Assembly (NCBI RefSeq): GCF_007995245.1
Contig: NZ_VCBA01000003.1
Location: forward strand, 313,184 to 377,183
Source: Tateyamaria sp. syn59
GTDB lineage: Bacteria > Pseudomonadota > Alphaproteobacteria > Rhodobacterales > Rhodobacteraceae
Length of the DNA stretch: 64,000 nucleotides
Direction of reading: 5' to 3'
Shown: in pieces, positions 1-8,547 of the stretch
How positions within the stretch are numbered: position 1 is the first letter of the stretch
Layout: the number at the start of each line of letters is the position of its first letter
Position numbers and translations under genes: made by a program
Notes under the pieces: model-generated
The model's input: only the letters and a program-made list of their open reading frames with translations
Databases searched by the model: none
What the model was told of the DNA's origin: nothing

Positions 1-1
1 C

Positions 2-271
2 CATGATTCGGTGACGCAATTGCCCGCCGATTGCACCGCCTATGCGGCGTCGACCAAATGTGCCATCGCTGGCTTTACCAAGGGCAATCATATCTTCACC
101 ACGCAGGCGCATCCCGAGTTTTCCGATCCGTTCATGCGCTGCGTTCTGGACTACACCAAACCGCATCTGAGCGACGCAGAAGTGGCGGACGCCGAGGCGA
201 CGTTGGCCCGCCACAATGATGGCCCGATCTTTGCCGATTGGGCGACACGGTTCTTTGGGGGGACGCCATGA
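2..271 (+). CDS. Class I glutamine amidotransferase, C-terminal part (5' end outside window)
   Basis: The reading frame is already open at base 2 (His-Asp-Ser-Val-Thr-Gln-Leu-Pro), so this is the last ~89 residues of a longer protein. The visible part matches the C-terminal third of GMP-synthase-like class I amidotransferases: a W/HxDxV-type strand followed by AxHPEF, whose His and Glu are the second and third members of the Cys-His-Glu triad. The nucleophile Cys would lie upstream. Members release ammonia from glutamine or hydrolyse gamma-glutamyl amides. The stop overlaps the ATG of the P450 gene (ATGA), so the two are translationally coupled. Because a glutamine-synthetase-like ligase follows the P450, a gamma-glutamyl hydrolase role (PuuD-like) is an attractive inference but unproven. 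Confidence 0.8.
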   Translation, partial: HDSVTQLPADCTAYAASTKCAIAGFTKGNHIFTTQAHPEFSDPFMRCVLDYTKPHLSDAEVADAEATLARHNDGPIFADWATRFFGGTP

Positions 272-1488
272 AGAACCTGGCCGATCACGACAGTTTCGTA
301 GACGGGGTGCCGCATGACACCTTTGCCCATATGCGCGCGGATCACCCTTTGCACTGGACGGATGCGTTTGGTGGGCAGCGCGGGTTCTGGTCCCTGACAC
401 GTTACGCAGATATCATGGCGGCGCAGCGGGATGCGGCGACCTTTTCCAGTGCGCAGGGCATCCGGATCGAGGATCAGAGCCGCGAGGAATACCTCGCTCG
501 ACGCACTTTTCAGGAGACGGACCCGCCGGACCATAGGGTCACGCGCCGCGCAGTGAACCCGGCTTTTGCAAAGCCTGTCGTCGCGCAGTTTGAACCGCTG
601 ATCCGGGACCTGGCCCGCGACATCGTGGCGGAGGCGCTGGAACACGCCGAGTTCGACGCTGTGGACCTGATTGCCAAGCGTCTGCCCATGCTCATGCTGG
701 GCCGCATTCTTGGCGTTCCCGAAAATGACCTCGATTGGCTGGTCGAGCGGGGCGATGCGCTGATCGGCAACACTGATCCGGACTTTACTGACACCGTGAT
801 CGACAAGGTCGATACCGAAGCCTACCGCATGATGCCGTTTCGCTCGCCTGCGGGCGTAGAATTGTACGATTACGCTGAAGATATCCTTACCGGCGCGCGC
901 GAGGTGGATGAGACGGGTATTCTGGCGCGTGTTTTGCGCGCCGAGGATGGGGCGATCCGGGGACAGGAGTTCAAGAACTTCTTTTGCCTGCTGGTGGCCG
1001 CGGGTAACGATACGACGCGCTATTCCATCGCGATGGCGCTGCATCTGCTGACGCAGCAGAAGAGACTGCTCGAGACGCTGCAATCGGGTCAGGTGTGGGA
1101 GACATGTGCTGATGAGTTCATCCGGCTTGCGTCACCGACCTTGCACTTCAGGCGCACAGCCACGCGCGATGTGGCGATGCACGGCCAGACCATTCGCGCA
1201 GGCGACAAGGTGCTGATGTGGTTCGTGTCGGGCAGCCGGGACGAGGCGATGTTCGACGACCCGAATACCGCCCATCTGGACCGCAGCCCGAACAGGCACC
1301 TCGCCTTTGGTCAGGGCGGGCCGCATGTCTGTCTGGGCATGTGGCTGGCCAAGCTGGAACTGCGGTGTGTGCTGGAAGAATTGGCCAGCCGCATCAGCGG
1401 GTTGCAGGCCCTTGACGCGCCCACCTGGACCCGGTCGAATTTTATCTGCGGGGTCAAGTCCCTGACCGTCCGCCCCATACTGAAGTGA
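268..1488 (+). CDS. Cytochrome P450
   Basis: A 406-residue soluble bacterial P450. The I-helix oxygen-activation motif AAGNDTTR is at residues 244-251, the ExxR pair is E283/R286, and the haem loop FGQGGPHVCLG has the thiolate ligand Cys355. Length is normal for class I bacterial P450s and there is no membrane anchor. The ATG at 268 was chosen over an in-frame GTG at 238 because it overlaps the upstream stop as ATGA. No ferredoxin or ferredoxin reductase gene is nearby, so electrons must come from proteins encoded elsewhere. It sits between an amidotransferase and a glutamine-synthetase-like ligase with 0-5 bp spacing, which suggests oxidation of an amine or of its gamma-glutamyl derivative. 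The substrate is unknown. Confidence 0.95.
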   Translation: MKNLADHDSFVDGVPHDTFAHMRADHPLHWTDAFGGQRGFWSLTRYADIMAAQRDAATFSSAQGIRIEDQSREEYLARRTFQETDPPDHRVTRRAVNPAFAKPVVAQFEPLIRDLARDIVAEALEHAEFDAVDLIAKRLPMLMLGRILGVPENDLDWLVERGDALIGNTDPDFTDTVIDKVDTEAYRMMPFRSPAGVELYDYAEDILTGAREVDETGILARVLRAEDGAIRGQEFKNFFCLLVAAGNDTTRYSIAMALHLLTQQKRLLETLQSGQVWETCADEFIRLASPTLHFRRTATRDVAMHGQTIRAGDKVLMWFVSGSRDEAMFDDPNTAHLDRSPNRHLAFGQGGPHVCLGMWLAKLELRCVLEELASRISGLQALDAPTWTRSNFICGVKSLTVRPILK

Positions 1489-1493
1489 CAGCC

Positions 1494-2762
1494 ATGACGA
1501 CCCGCACCCGTATCCTGTTCTGCGATCTGCTCAACCTGCCACGGGGCAAGTTTGTACCGCCGGATGTGGCTGCGGGTGGCCGGATCGGCTTTGCCCGGGG
1601 CGTGTTCGGCACGACCTTTGACCGCGATCTGATCCCGGTGCCCGGGGCGGGCGTGTTTGACGGTATCCCCGACATGGAACTGTTGCTGGACGGTGACCGC
1701 CGCCCTGACTGGCAAAGGGACAGTGAGATCGCGTTGGGAACTCTGCATGTAGACGGCGCCCCCTTTGGTCTGTGCGCTCGCGCACGGCTGCAGGCGGCTG
1801 TTGCTGTTTGGGAGGCGAAGGGGCTGACGCCGATGGTGGGGCTGGAGATGGAAGCCTATGTCTTTCAGCAGGATGCGGATGGGGTCTGGACGCCATATGA
1901 CACGCCCGGCGCTTTTGTGTACGGCACAGGTCCGCAGAACGATCCCGCAGGGTTGATGGAGGCGTTGTGGTCGACGGCGGATGCTGTGGGCCTGCCCCTC
2001 GAGTCGATGAATGGGGAATATGACAATGGTCAGTTCGAGCTGACGCTGAAGTTCGAAGGCGCAGTGGCGGCCTGTGACAATGCGTTTCTTTTCAAGGCTA
2101 TGGCGCGCGAGGTCGCGGCGGAGATGGGGCTTCTCCTGACCTTTTTGCCCAAACCGATCCCGGATCGCGGCGGGTCCGGCCTGCACATCAATTTCAGCTT
2201 TGCGGACGCGAAGGGGGCCAATGTGATCGCCCCGGATGGACAGCTTTCGAACGTGGCCAGGGGCTGCATGGCCGGGCTGATCCATCACCATGAGGGGTTG
2301 GCAGGACTGCTGGCTATGACGGTCAACAGCTATGATCGGCTGGGCCCTGCATCCATGGCGGGGTATTGGGCGAACTGGGCGGATGATCATCGGCTGGTGA
2401 CCACACGATCCTGCGTGGCCTCGCCCCGATCTGCGCGGCTGGAACATCGCATGGCCGACTGCGCGACGAACCCGTATCTGGCGGTGGCTGCAGTGTTGCA
2501 AGCGGCGTTGCTGGGGGTCGAGAAGGGTTATGCGCTGGTCGAGGCCGAAGATCTGGATGGGTTGGAGAATGTGCGCGCGACACGGCACGTGCCGTCTGCG
2601 CTCGATAAGGCGCTTGATGCGCTGGACGCCGACACACCATTGCGTATGGCGGTGGGGGAAGAGATCTGTGATGCGGTGATTTTTCTGAAGCAGGATGAGT
2701 GGAAACGGTTGAAGGATAAGTCGGTGGACGAGGTGCGGGACTATTATTTGCCCTTTGTCTGA
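1494..2762 (+). CDS. Glutamine synthetase-family ligase (gamma-glutamylamide synthetase-like)
   Basis: 422 residues with the glutamine synthetase catalytic fold: metal-binding Glu residues in GLEMEAYVF (118-120), NGEYDNGQFE near 173-182, GSGLHINFS at 227-235, then NSYDRL and a C-terminal Arg-rich ATP-binding stretch ending in the NPYLA segment. It is close in size to PuuA/IpuC-like gamma-glutamylamine synthetases and probably ligates glutamate to an amine rather than making glutamine, but that is inference. The ATG at 1494 follows GAAG by 8 bases; a GTG at 1485 overlaps the P450 stop and is a possible alternative. It is the last gene of the amidotransferase-P450-ligase operon. Confidence 0.85.
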   Translation: MTTRTRILFCDLLNLPRGKFVPPDVAAGGRIGFARGVFGTTFDRDLIPVPGAGVFDGIPDMELLLDGDRRPDWQRDSEIALGTLHVDGAPFGLCARARLQAAVAVWEAKGLTPMVGLEMEAYVFQQDADGVWTPYDTPGAFVYGTGPQNDPAGLMEALWSTADAVGLPLESMNGEYDNGQFELTLKFEGAVAACDNAFLFKAMAREVAAEMGLLLTFLPKPIPDRGGSGLHINFSFADAKGANVIAPDGQLSNVARGCMAGLIHHHEGLAGLLAMTVNSYDRLGPASMAGYWANWADDHRLVTTRSCVASPRSARLEHRMADCATNPYLAVAAVLQAALLGVEKGYALVEAEDLDGLENVRATRHVPSALDKALDALDADTPLRMAVGEEICDAVIFLKQDEWKRLKDKSVDEVRDYYLPFV

Positions 2763-2810
2763 GTGGGGGCCTGAATTTACCTTATTTTCATTGAGGTTTG
2801 TGCCGGACGC

Positions 2811-2886
2811 AGGTTGTCACCCCGCGTGCACCACCTGTGCACCGCCATCTGGCAGTCATGTGGTGGTTAATCCCGCGTGCGGTGAC
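2811..2886. repeat. Intergenic GTGCACC/GTGGTTAA element, copy 1
   Basis: Intergenic stretch containing two direct GTGCACC units (at about 2826 and 2837), then GTGGTTAA and GCGTGCGGTG. The outer ends form a partial inverted repeat (GTCACC at 2815-2820 and GGTGAC at 2881-2886). The same order of parts occurs at 63450-63525 near the other end of the window. No function is known to me; it is not part of any plausible reading frame. Confidence 0.5.
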
Positions 2887-2925
2887 CCGAAGGACGCCTA
2901 ACGGCGACGCGATTCATTTTGCTGA

Positions 2926-2979
2926 TGAGGGGTTCCACCCCTCAAACTCCCCGCCGTATTTTCAAAGAGAAGAAGGGGG
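2926..2979 (+). repeat. Roseobacter-type intergenic hairpin repeat, copy a
   Basis: An 8-bp perfect stem (TGAGGGGT at 2926-2933, ACCCCTCA at 2937-2944, loop TCC) is followed by ACTCCCCGCCGTATTTTC and AGAAGAAG. Four other places in the window have the same plan: a GC hairpin, then CTCCCC-like, a T-rich stretch and an AGAAG tail. It lies between the 3' ends of the convergent glutamine-synthetase-like and Lrp genes, and may serve as a transcript end. Confidence 0.6.
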
Positions 2980-2989
2980 CATGTTGGCC

Positions 2990-3448
2990 CTAAAGCGCGA
3001 TGCCAGTGTTTTGTTTGATGTCGCGTAGCACCAGGTTGGTCTGGGCGCTGGCTACGGCGGGTAGGCGGAACAGGAAGGTTTCGAGGAAGGCGTTGTAGGC
3101 GTCGAGATCTGCACAGAGCACGCGCATCTGGTAGTCGGATTGGCCCGTCGTTGCATAGCATTCCACCACCTCGCGCCGGGTTGTGATCGCGCGGATGAAG
3201 GCGGTCAGGTCATCCTCGGAGTGTCGGGCCAGTTGGACGTGGACGATCGCCTGGAAGTTAAAGCCCGCCGCCTTTGGGTTCAGGATTGCGCCGTAGCGGT
3301 CGATGATGCCGGCCTCTTCCAGCGCCTTGACCCGGCGCCAGCAGGCCGAAGGCGACATGCCCGCCGCTTGCGCAAGATCGGCGTTCGAGATCCGGCTGTC
3401 CGCTTGCAGGTGGCTGAGAAGAGTGTGGTCGCGGTGATCGAGCTGCAT
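2990..3448 (-). CDS. Lrp/AsnC family transcriptional regulator
   Basis: 152 residues, the standard Lrp/AsnC length. An N-terminal winged helix-turn-helix (about residues 5-60, including NADLAQAAGMSPSACWRRVKAL) is followed by the alpha-beta RAM ligand-binding and oligomerisation domain (about 70-145, with the typical VVECYATTGQSDYQMRV strand-turn). It is divergent from iorAB across an AT-rich 123-bp gap. Lrp proteins next to indolepyruvate oxidoreductase genes commonly respond to amino acids and control the neighbour, so regulation of aromatic or branched amino-acid catabolism is the likely job. The effector is not evident. Confidence 0.93.
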   Translation of the reverse strand: MQLDHRDHTLLSHLQADSRISNADLAQAAGMSPSACWRRVKALEEAGIIDRYGAILNPKAAGFNFQAIVHVQLARHSEDDLTAFIRAITTRREVVECYATTGQSDYQMRVLCADLDAYNAFLETFLFRLPAVASAQTNLVLRDIKQNTGIAL

Positions 3449-3571
3449 TTGGGTAAATTATCCGATTCTTATCTCTAAATCGACGGAACATTTCATAAAA
3501 TGCCTCATCTGGCGGATAAACAGAAACACTTTTTCACCCCTGTACGGCCACACTGTGTGCAGGAGGTAGCC
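3449..3571. promoter_or_regulatory. Divergent promoter region between lrp-type regulator and iorAB
   Basis: A 123-bp AT-rich gap in an otherwise GC-rich window. It contains runs such as TAAATTATCC and ATTTCATAAAATG that would suit -10 elements and bent-DNA Lrp sites. The iorAB ribosome-binding site AGGAGGTAG is at 3561-3569, just before the ATG at 3572. No clean palindrome could be defined by eye. Confidence 0.5.
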
Positions 3572-6500
3572 ATGTCCGACCCAAGCCACCGCTTTGATAC
3601 ATACGCCTTGTCCGACCGCTATAGCCGCACCGAAGGCTGTGTGTTTCTGACCGGCACGCAGGCGCTTGTGCGCATCATGCTGGACCAGGCGCGCCGCGAC
3701 CGCGCTGTAGGGCATGGAACGGCGGGGTTCATCTCGGGCTATCGTGGCTCGCCCCTTGGCGGGCTGGACCTGGAGTTGTGGCGGGCACGGGAGCGTACAC
3801 AAGCGGCCGACATCACCTTTATGCCCGCGGTGAACGAGGATTTGGGTGCGACTGCCGTTCTGGGTGCGCAGCAGGCGGTGCTGGATCCAGACTGCGCACA
3901 TGAGGGCATCTTTTGCATGTGGTACGGCAAGGGGCCGGGTGTGGACCGATCGGGTGATGCGCTAAAGCATGGCAATGCCTATGGATCGTCGCCGCTGGGC
4001 GGTGTGCTGGTTGTGGCGGGCGACGACCATGGCTGTGTGTCATCGTCTATGCCGCACCAGTCCGATGTCGCTTTCATGGCGTGGTTCATGCCGACACTGA
4101 ACCCCGCGTCGGTGGCGGAGTATCTGCGTTTTGGCGCTTGGGGCATCGCGCTGAGCCGGTTTTCGGGCACTTGGGTTGGGTTCAAGGCCATATCGGAAAC
4201 TGTTGAAAGCGGGGCGTCGGTGGTGCTGCCGCCGGATCCCGTGTTTGTACAGCCGGATTGTACCGCGCCGCCCTGGGGCCTGCACATTCGCCCATCCGAC
4301 CTGCCAAGCCCCGAGATCGAGGTGCGTATTGGCCACAAGCTGGAGGCCGTGCAGGCCTTTGCCCAGGCGAACGCGATTGACCGGCGGATCTACGATGTTG
4401 ATGGTGCGCCGTTCGGGTTTGTGACGACTGGCAAGGCGCATCTGGATCTTATGGAGGCGCTGCGCCTCTTGGGTCTGGATGAGGCGATGTGCCGGGCGCG
4501 GGGCATCGACATCTACAAGGTTGGTATGGTCTGGCCGCTGGCCCTGCGTGATGCGCGTGCCTTTGTGCGGGGCAAGCGCGAGGTCATGGTGATCGAGGAA
4601 AAGCGCGGGATCATCGAAAGTCAGTTCAAGGAGGCGTTCTATGACCTGCCGCGTGACATTCCAGAGCGTATGGTGGGCAAGTATGACGAGACCGGCGCGC
4701 CCCTGGTGCCGTGGACGGGAGAGCTGAGCCCGAAGCTTCTCGCGCCTTTGATCGCGCGGCGGTTGCACCCCTTTGTCCCTGATCTTGATCTGCTTACGCG
4801 GGCGCAAGCGCTGCAAACGCCGCCGAAAGTGTTGGATGTCGCTGGGGCCACGCGCACGCCGTATTTCTGCTCGGGTTGTCCGCACAATACCTCGACCAAG
4901 GTGCCGGAGGGGTCGAAGGCTGCATCCGGCATCGGGTGCCATGTCATGGCGTCATGGATGGATCGGGAAACTGGCGGCTATGCGCAGATGGGCGGCGAGG
5001 GTGTGCCGTGGGTTGCGGCATCGAAGTTCAACGGTGGCAAGCATATCTTCCAGAACCTTGGCGAGGGGACGTGGTATCATTCCGGGTCTCTGGCCATTCG
5101 GCAGGCCGTCGCGGCGGGGACGAACATCACCTACAAGGTGCTATACAACGATGCGGTTGCCATGACCGGTGGGCAGCCTGTCGATGGTCCGGTGAGTGTC
5201 GAGGCGATTGCATGGTCCAGCCGGGCCGAGGGTGTGGACCGGATCGCGCTGGTGTCGGATGATATCGGTAAGTTCGACAGGGCCGGCTTTCCCCCCGGTA
5301 CATCGTTTCATGCGCGCGAGACGCTGGATGCGGTGCAGCGCGAATTGCGCGAGATCCCCGGCGTCACCGTTCTGATCTATGAACAAGCCTGCGCTACAGA
5401 AAAGCGCCGCCGCCGCAAGCGTGGCAGCCTGCCGCCAGTCCAAACGTTCGCCGTCATTAATCCGGAGGTGTGCGAGGGGTGCGGCGACTGTTCGTTTGAA
5501 AGCAATTGTTTGAGTGTTGAGCCTTTGGAAACGCCACTCGGTCGCAAGCGCCGGATCAACCAATCGACCTGCAACGCCGATATGTCCTGCCTCAAGGGGT
5601 TTTGCCCCAGCTTCGTGACGGTTGATGGCGCGGTGCGAAAGGCGCCCGAGCCCGTGATGTTCGATGTGACCGCAGCGCTGCAGGATGTGCCGCAGCCCAC
5701 GCTGCCTAGGCTTGAGGCCCCCTATGACCTGCTGGTGACCGGCGTTGGGGGGACCGGTGTCGTGACCGTGGGCGCGTTGGTGACGATGGCGGCACATCTG
5801 GAGGGGCGCGGGGCGTCGGTGCTGGATTTTACCGGGTTTGCGCAGAAGTTCGGGACGGTGCTGAGCTATATACGGTTGGGTCGTGCGCCGGAGGCGCTGC
5901 ATCAGGTGCGGATCGAGGAGGCGGCCGCGGATGCGGTGATCGGCTGCGATATCGTTGTGTCCTCGGCCCCAAAGGCGTCGGCGCATTATCATTCCAACAC
6001 GCGCATGGTGCTGAACCGGGCCGAGATGCCGACCGGTGATCTTGTTCTGAACCGTGATGCCAGCCTGCGCGTGGATGCGCGTGAGGCAGCGATTGCCGAA
6101 GTGGTCGGAGCCGAGAACCTATGGGCTGTAGATGCCAATGCACTGGCCGAGCGGTATCTGGGCGACAGCGTCTTTGCCAACGTGATGCTGCTGGGCGTCG
6201 CGTGGCAGAAGGGGCTGGTGCCGGTAAGTGAGGCAGCGTTGAAGCAGGCGATTGCTTTGAATGATGTCGCCGTTGATCAGAACGCGCGTGCCTTTGATCT
6301 GGGGCGGATCTGGGCGCATGATCCGGGATGTTTGACGCGTGTCGAGGCGCCGGAGGTGCCGAAGACGGCGGAGGAGGTGATCGCGCATCGCGCGGAGCTT
6401 TTGGTGGGGTATCAAAATTCTGCCTACGCCGCGCGGTATCGGGACATCTTGGCGCGTCATACGTATGCGTTTTGTGAGGCGGACCGGAGCTTGGCTGCGC

Positions 6501-6976
6501 GCGCGCTCTATAAGCTGATGGCCTACAAGGACGAGTATGAGGTCGCGCGGCTACACGCCGAGAGTGGTTTTTATGATTGCCTGTCCGAGCAATTCGAGGG
6601 CGATTTCAAGGCGCGCCATCACCTCGCTCCGCCGCTTGTGTCATGGCGCAAGGATGCGCGAGGGCGGCCTGTGAAGCGGGCATTCAGTCCTTGGATGCAG
6701 CGCGCGATGCGGTTGCTTGCGCGGGGCAAATGGCTGCGGGGCACGTGGGCTGATCCATTTGGCTACATGGCCGAGCGGCGTGAAGAGCGCGCACTGATTG
6801 AGTGGTATGTGGCGGGGCTTGAGCGGTTGTCGGCGGGCGTGAAGGACGCCGATGCGGCAACCGCATTTCTGGCCGCGCCGCTTGAGTTTCGGGGGTTCGG
6901 CGCGGTCAAAGCGGAGGCTGTCGCGCGGCTGAAACCTGAGGCGGACGCAGCGCTGGAGCGCGCTAGTAGTCGCTGA
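3572..6976 (+). CDS. Indolepyruvate ferredoxin oxidoreductase, fused alpha/beta subunits
   Basis: A 1134-residue fusion of IorA and IorB that oxidatively decarboxylates aryl pyruvates (indolepyruvate, phenylpyruvate) to acyl-CoA with ferredoxin as acceptor. The N-terminal half is the pyruvate:ferredoxin oxidoreductase core and the TPP-binding segment (CSGCPHNTST, GxGCH, GGEG motifs near 430-490). Around residues 632-680 there is a ferredoxin-like cysteine cluster (CEGCGDCSFESNC, then CNADMSC...CP) for [4Fe-4S]. The C-terminal part carries the gamma-type domain (GVGGTGVVTVGALV). The ATG at 3572 has a strong AGGAGG; an upstream in-frame start at 3500 would add 24 unlike residues. The 3' end overlaps the convergent isomerase gene by 14 bp. 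Confidence 0.93.
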   Translation: MSDPSHRFDTYALSDRYSRTEGCVFLTGTQALVRIMLDQARRDRAVGHGTAGFISGYRGSPLGGLDLELWRARERTQAADITFMPAVNEDLGATAVLGAQQAVLDPDCAHEGIFCMWYGKGPGVDRSGDALKHGNAYGSSPLGGVLVVAGDDHGCVSSSMPHQSDVAFMAWFMPTLNPASVAEYLRFGAWGIALSRFSGTWVGFKAISETVESGASVVLPPDPVFVQPDCTAPPWGLHIRPSDLPSPEIEVRIGHKLEAVQAFAQANAIDRRIYDVDGAPFGFVTTGKAHLDLMEALRLLGLDEAMCRARGIDIYKVGMVWPLALRDARAFVRGKREVMVIEEKRGIIESQFKEAFYDLPRDIPERMVGKYDETGAPLVPWTGELSPKLLAPLIARRLHPFVPDLDLLTRAQALQTPPKVLDVAGATRTPYFCSGCPHNTSTKVPEGSKAASGIGCHVMASWMDRETGGYAQMGGEGVPWVAASKFNGGKHIFQNLGEGTWYHSGSLAIRQAVAAGTNITYKVLYNDAVAMTGGQPVDGPVSVEAIAWSSRAEGVDRIALVSDDIGKFDRAGFPPGTSFHARETLDAVQRELREIPGVTVLIYEQACATEKRRRRKRGSLPPVQTFAVINPEVCEGCGDCSFESNCLSVEPLETPLGRKRRINQSTCNADMSCLKGFCPSFVTVDGAVRKAPEPVMFDVTAALQDVPQPTLPRLEAPYDLLVTGVGGTGVVTVGALVTMAAHLEGRGASVLDFTGFAQKFGTVLSYIRLGRAPEALHQVRIEEAAADAVIGCDIVVSSAPKASAHYHSNTRMVLNRAEMPTGDLVLNRDASLRVDAREAAIAEVVGAENLWAVDANALAERYLGDSVFANVMLLGVAWQKGLVPVSEAALKQAIALNDVAVDQNARAFDLGRIWAHDPGCLTRVEAPEVPKTAEEVIAHRAELLVGYQNSAYAARYRDILARHTYAFCEADRSLAARALYKLMAYKDEYEVARLHAESGFYDCLSEQFEGDFKARHHLAPPLVSWRKDARGRPVKRAFSPWMQRAMRLLARGKWLRGTWADPFGYMAERREERALIEWYVAGLERLSAGVKDADAATAFLAAPLEFRGFGAVKAEAVARLKPEADAALERASSR

Positions 6977-7628
6977 CCAAAAGGTGTGTGGGTGCGGTGT
7001 CTTCCTCGATGTCGGAGAACCGCCCGATGGGCTCGGCAAAGATGTTGTCAGTCAAGTCGTCGTTGACGGTCGAGACCTCGTGGATCAGGCAATCGCCGCC
7101 TTCGCCCCAGAAGGCATGCCAGGTGGTGGGGGTCAGCGTGACGGACGCGCCCACCGGCAGCTTGAGGTGTCCGCCTGCGGGCAGGGTCACCGGCACGCCG
7201 TCGGTCAGCACGTGTACGTCGGTTTTGCGGTCGATCTGTCCATCGGCGTCGCAGGTAAAGAGTTCCAACACTAGCGTGGCGCCGCCGCGGTTGATGATGT
7301 CTTCGGTCTTGAGCACGTGGCGGTGCATGGGTGACAGCTGATCCTGCCGCGAGATCATCAGCTTTTCGGCGTAAAGCATCGCGCCCTGTTGTCCCATCTC
7401 GCCCAGATCGCCGTTGCGCATGGTGAAGAGGAACAGGCCCATCTCGTCAAAGTTGCCCTGTCCGTAGTCGGTGATGTCCCAGCCGAGACGGCGGTCGCGG
7501 ATATGGGCGGCCTTGTCGCTGCGCATCTCATCCGGGCTCCAGGTGCCGAAGGGGGGCACTGTCCAGCCATGCTGGGCAAAGAAATCGGCACCATTGGCGA
7601 GGATGTCGTTCACGCGGGATCGTTTCAT
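6963..7628 (-). CDS. D-lyxose isomerase family sugar isomerase (cupin)
   Basis: 221 residues resembling D-lyxose ketol-isomerases, single-domain cupins that use a divalent metal. The likely metal ligands are in SPMHRHVLKTEDI (His pair and Glu) and in the later TWHAFWGEGG His. These enzymes interconvert D-lyxose/D-xylulose and D-mannose/D-fructose. It is the last gene of the frc operon, starting 4 bp after the fructokinase stop, so mannose-to-fructose conversion feeding the kinase is a sensible inference. The ATG at 7628 (MKRSRVNDIL) is preferred to an upstream in-frame start inside the kinase gene. Its 3' end overlaps iorAB tail to tail. Confidence 0.85.
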   Translation of the reverse strand: MKRSRVNDILANGADFFAQHGWTVPPFGTWSPDEMRSDKAAHIRDRRLGWDITDYGQGNFDEMGLFLFTMRNGDLGEMGQQGAMLYAEKLMISRQDQLSPMHRHVLKTEDIINRGGATLVLELFTCDADGQIDRKTDVHVLTDGVPVTLPAGGHLKLPVGASVTLTPTTWHAFWGEGGDCLIHEVSTVNDDLTDNIFAEPIGRFSDIEEDTAPTHLLVSDY

Positions 7629-7632
7629 TGGG

Positions 7633-8547
7633 TCAGTCCAGTTCTGCTTGCCACGGTGGGTTGGCACCTGCGCGGGACACGGTGACGGCCGCCGCGCGGG
7701 CGGCGAAGGTGAGCATGTCGGTGAGTGTGGTCTCGTTCAACGTGTCGATGGCCGCGGGTGACAGTGCATCCGCGCGGCGCAGGGCAGCGAGGCAAGCCGC
7801 ATTGAACGTATCGCCTGCGCCGACGGTGTCGATGACTTGTGCCTTTTCCGCTGAAACGCGCACCTCGGTGCCATTTTTGAGATGGGCGGTTGCGCCGTCT
7901 CCGCCCTCGGTCAGTAAGAGCATCTTTGCCCCCATGTCGAGGATCGCCTGTGCCTTGGCGCTCAGGTCGCCATCCGGCACCAGCCAACCGATATCGTCAT
8001 CCGATAATTTCACGATGTCGGCGCGCCCTATCAGCTTGGTCAACCGCGTGCGGTAATCGTCCTGGTCCGAGACGAAACCAGGGCGGATGTTTGGGTCGGC
8101 CATGACCAGTCGGTCGGCCGGTTGGGAAAGGGCCAGAGCAAGCAACGTGTCGGCCACGGGCGGGTTGCAGAGGGAAATGCCGCCGAAGAAAACCGCCTTT
8201 GTCCCCGCGGGGACAGAAGCGATATCAATGGGTTGGATGTTCCGCGTAGCCGTTTCGGCGTCGTAGAACGTGTAGGTGGCATTCCCGTTTTCGAGGTGAA
8301 CGAAGGCCAGCGTCGTGTTGCGGTCGCTGCGGACGGCGTACGCGGTTGAGACGTTGCTGGCGGTCATATGATCCTCGATCATGGCGCCGAACGGGTCCGA
8401 TGAGAGGCCGGTGATCAGCCCTACATCCTCGCCCAGACGACCTAAGGCGACCGCGGTGTTCAGGACAGCTCCCCCCACATGCGGGACATATGCGTCCCTG
8501 TCGTTCGGGATCATGTCGATCAGCGCCTCGCCTGCGCAAATGATCAT
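7633..8547 (-). CDS. PfkB family carbohydrate kinase (fructokinase)
   Basis: 304 residues of the ribokinase/PfkB fold. The N-terminal signature GEALIDMIP with the GG of HVGGAVLNTAVALGRLG binds sugar, and the C-terminal DTVGAGDTFNAACLAAL holds the anion hole and catalytic Asp. It phosphorylates a sugar, most likely fructose to fructose 6-phosphate, given the FrcBCAK transporter upstream and the isomerase downstream. Its ATG overlaps the frcK stop (8544-8547, ATGA), so the two are coupled. Confidence 0.92.
   Translation of the reverse strand: MIICAGEALIDMIPNDRDAYVPHVGGAVLNTAVALGRLGEDVGLITGLSSDPFGAMIEDHMTASNVSTAYAVRSDRNTTLAFVHLENGNATYTFYDAETATRNIQPIDIASVPAGTKAVFFGGISLCNPPVADTLLALALSQPADRLVMADPNIRPGFVSDQDDYRTRLTKLIGRADIVKLSDDDIGWLVPDGDLSAKAQAILDMGAKMLLLTEGGDGATAHLKNGTEVRVSAEKAQVIDTVGAGDTFNAACLAALRRADALSPAAIDTLNETTLTDMLTFAARAAAVTVSRAGANPPWQAELD

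Noticed and set aside
151-1083. 310-codon minus-strand frame over the P450 gene
   Set aside because: Lies entirely opposite a clear P450; composition typical of antisense frames.
1311-2588. 425-codon minus-strand frame over the P450/ligase junction
   Set aside because: Antisense of two well-supported coupled genes; no motif.
3449-3571. Riboswitch upstream of iorAB
   Set aside because: The leader is short and AT-rich with no conserved aptamer-like stems; a divergent Lrp regulator explains control more simply.
4040-4942. 300-codon minus-strand frame inside iorAB
   Set aside because: Antisense shadow; iorAB is continuous and full length.
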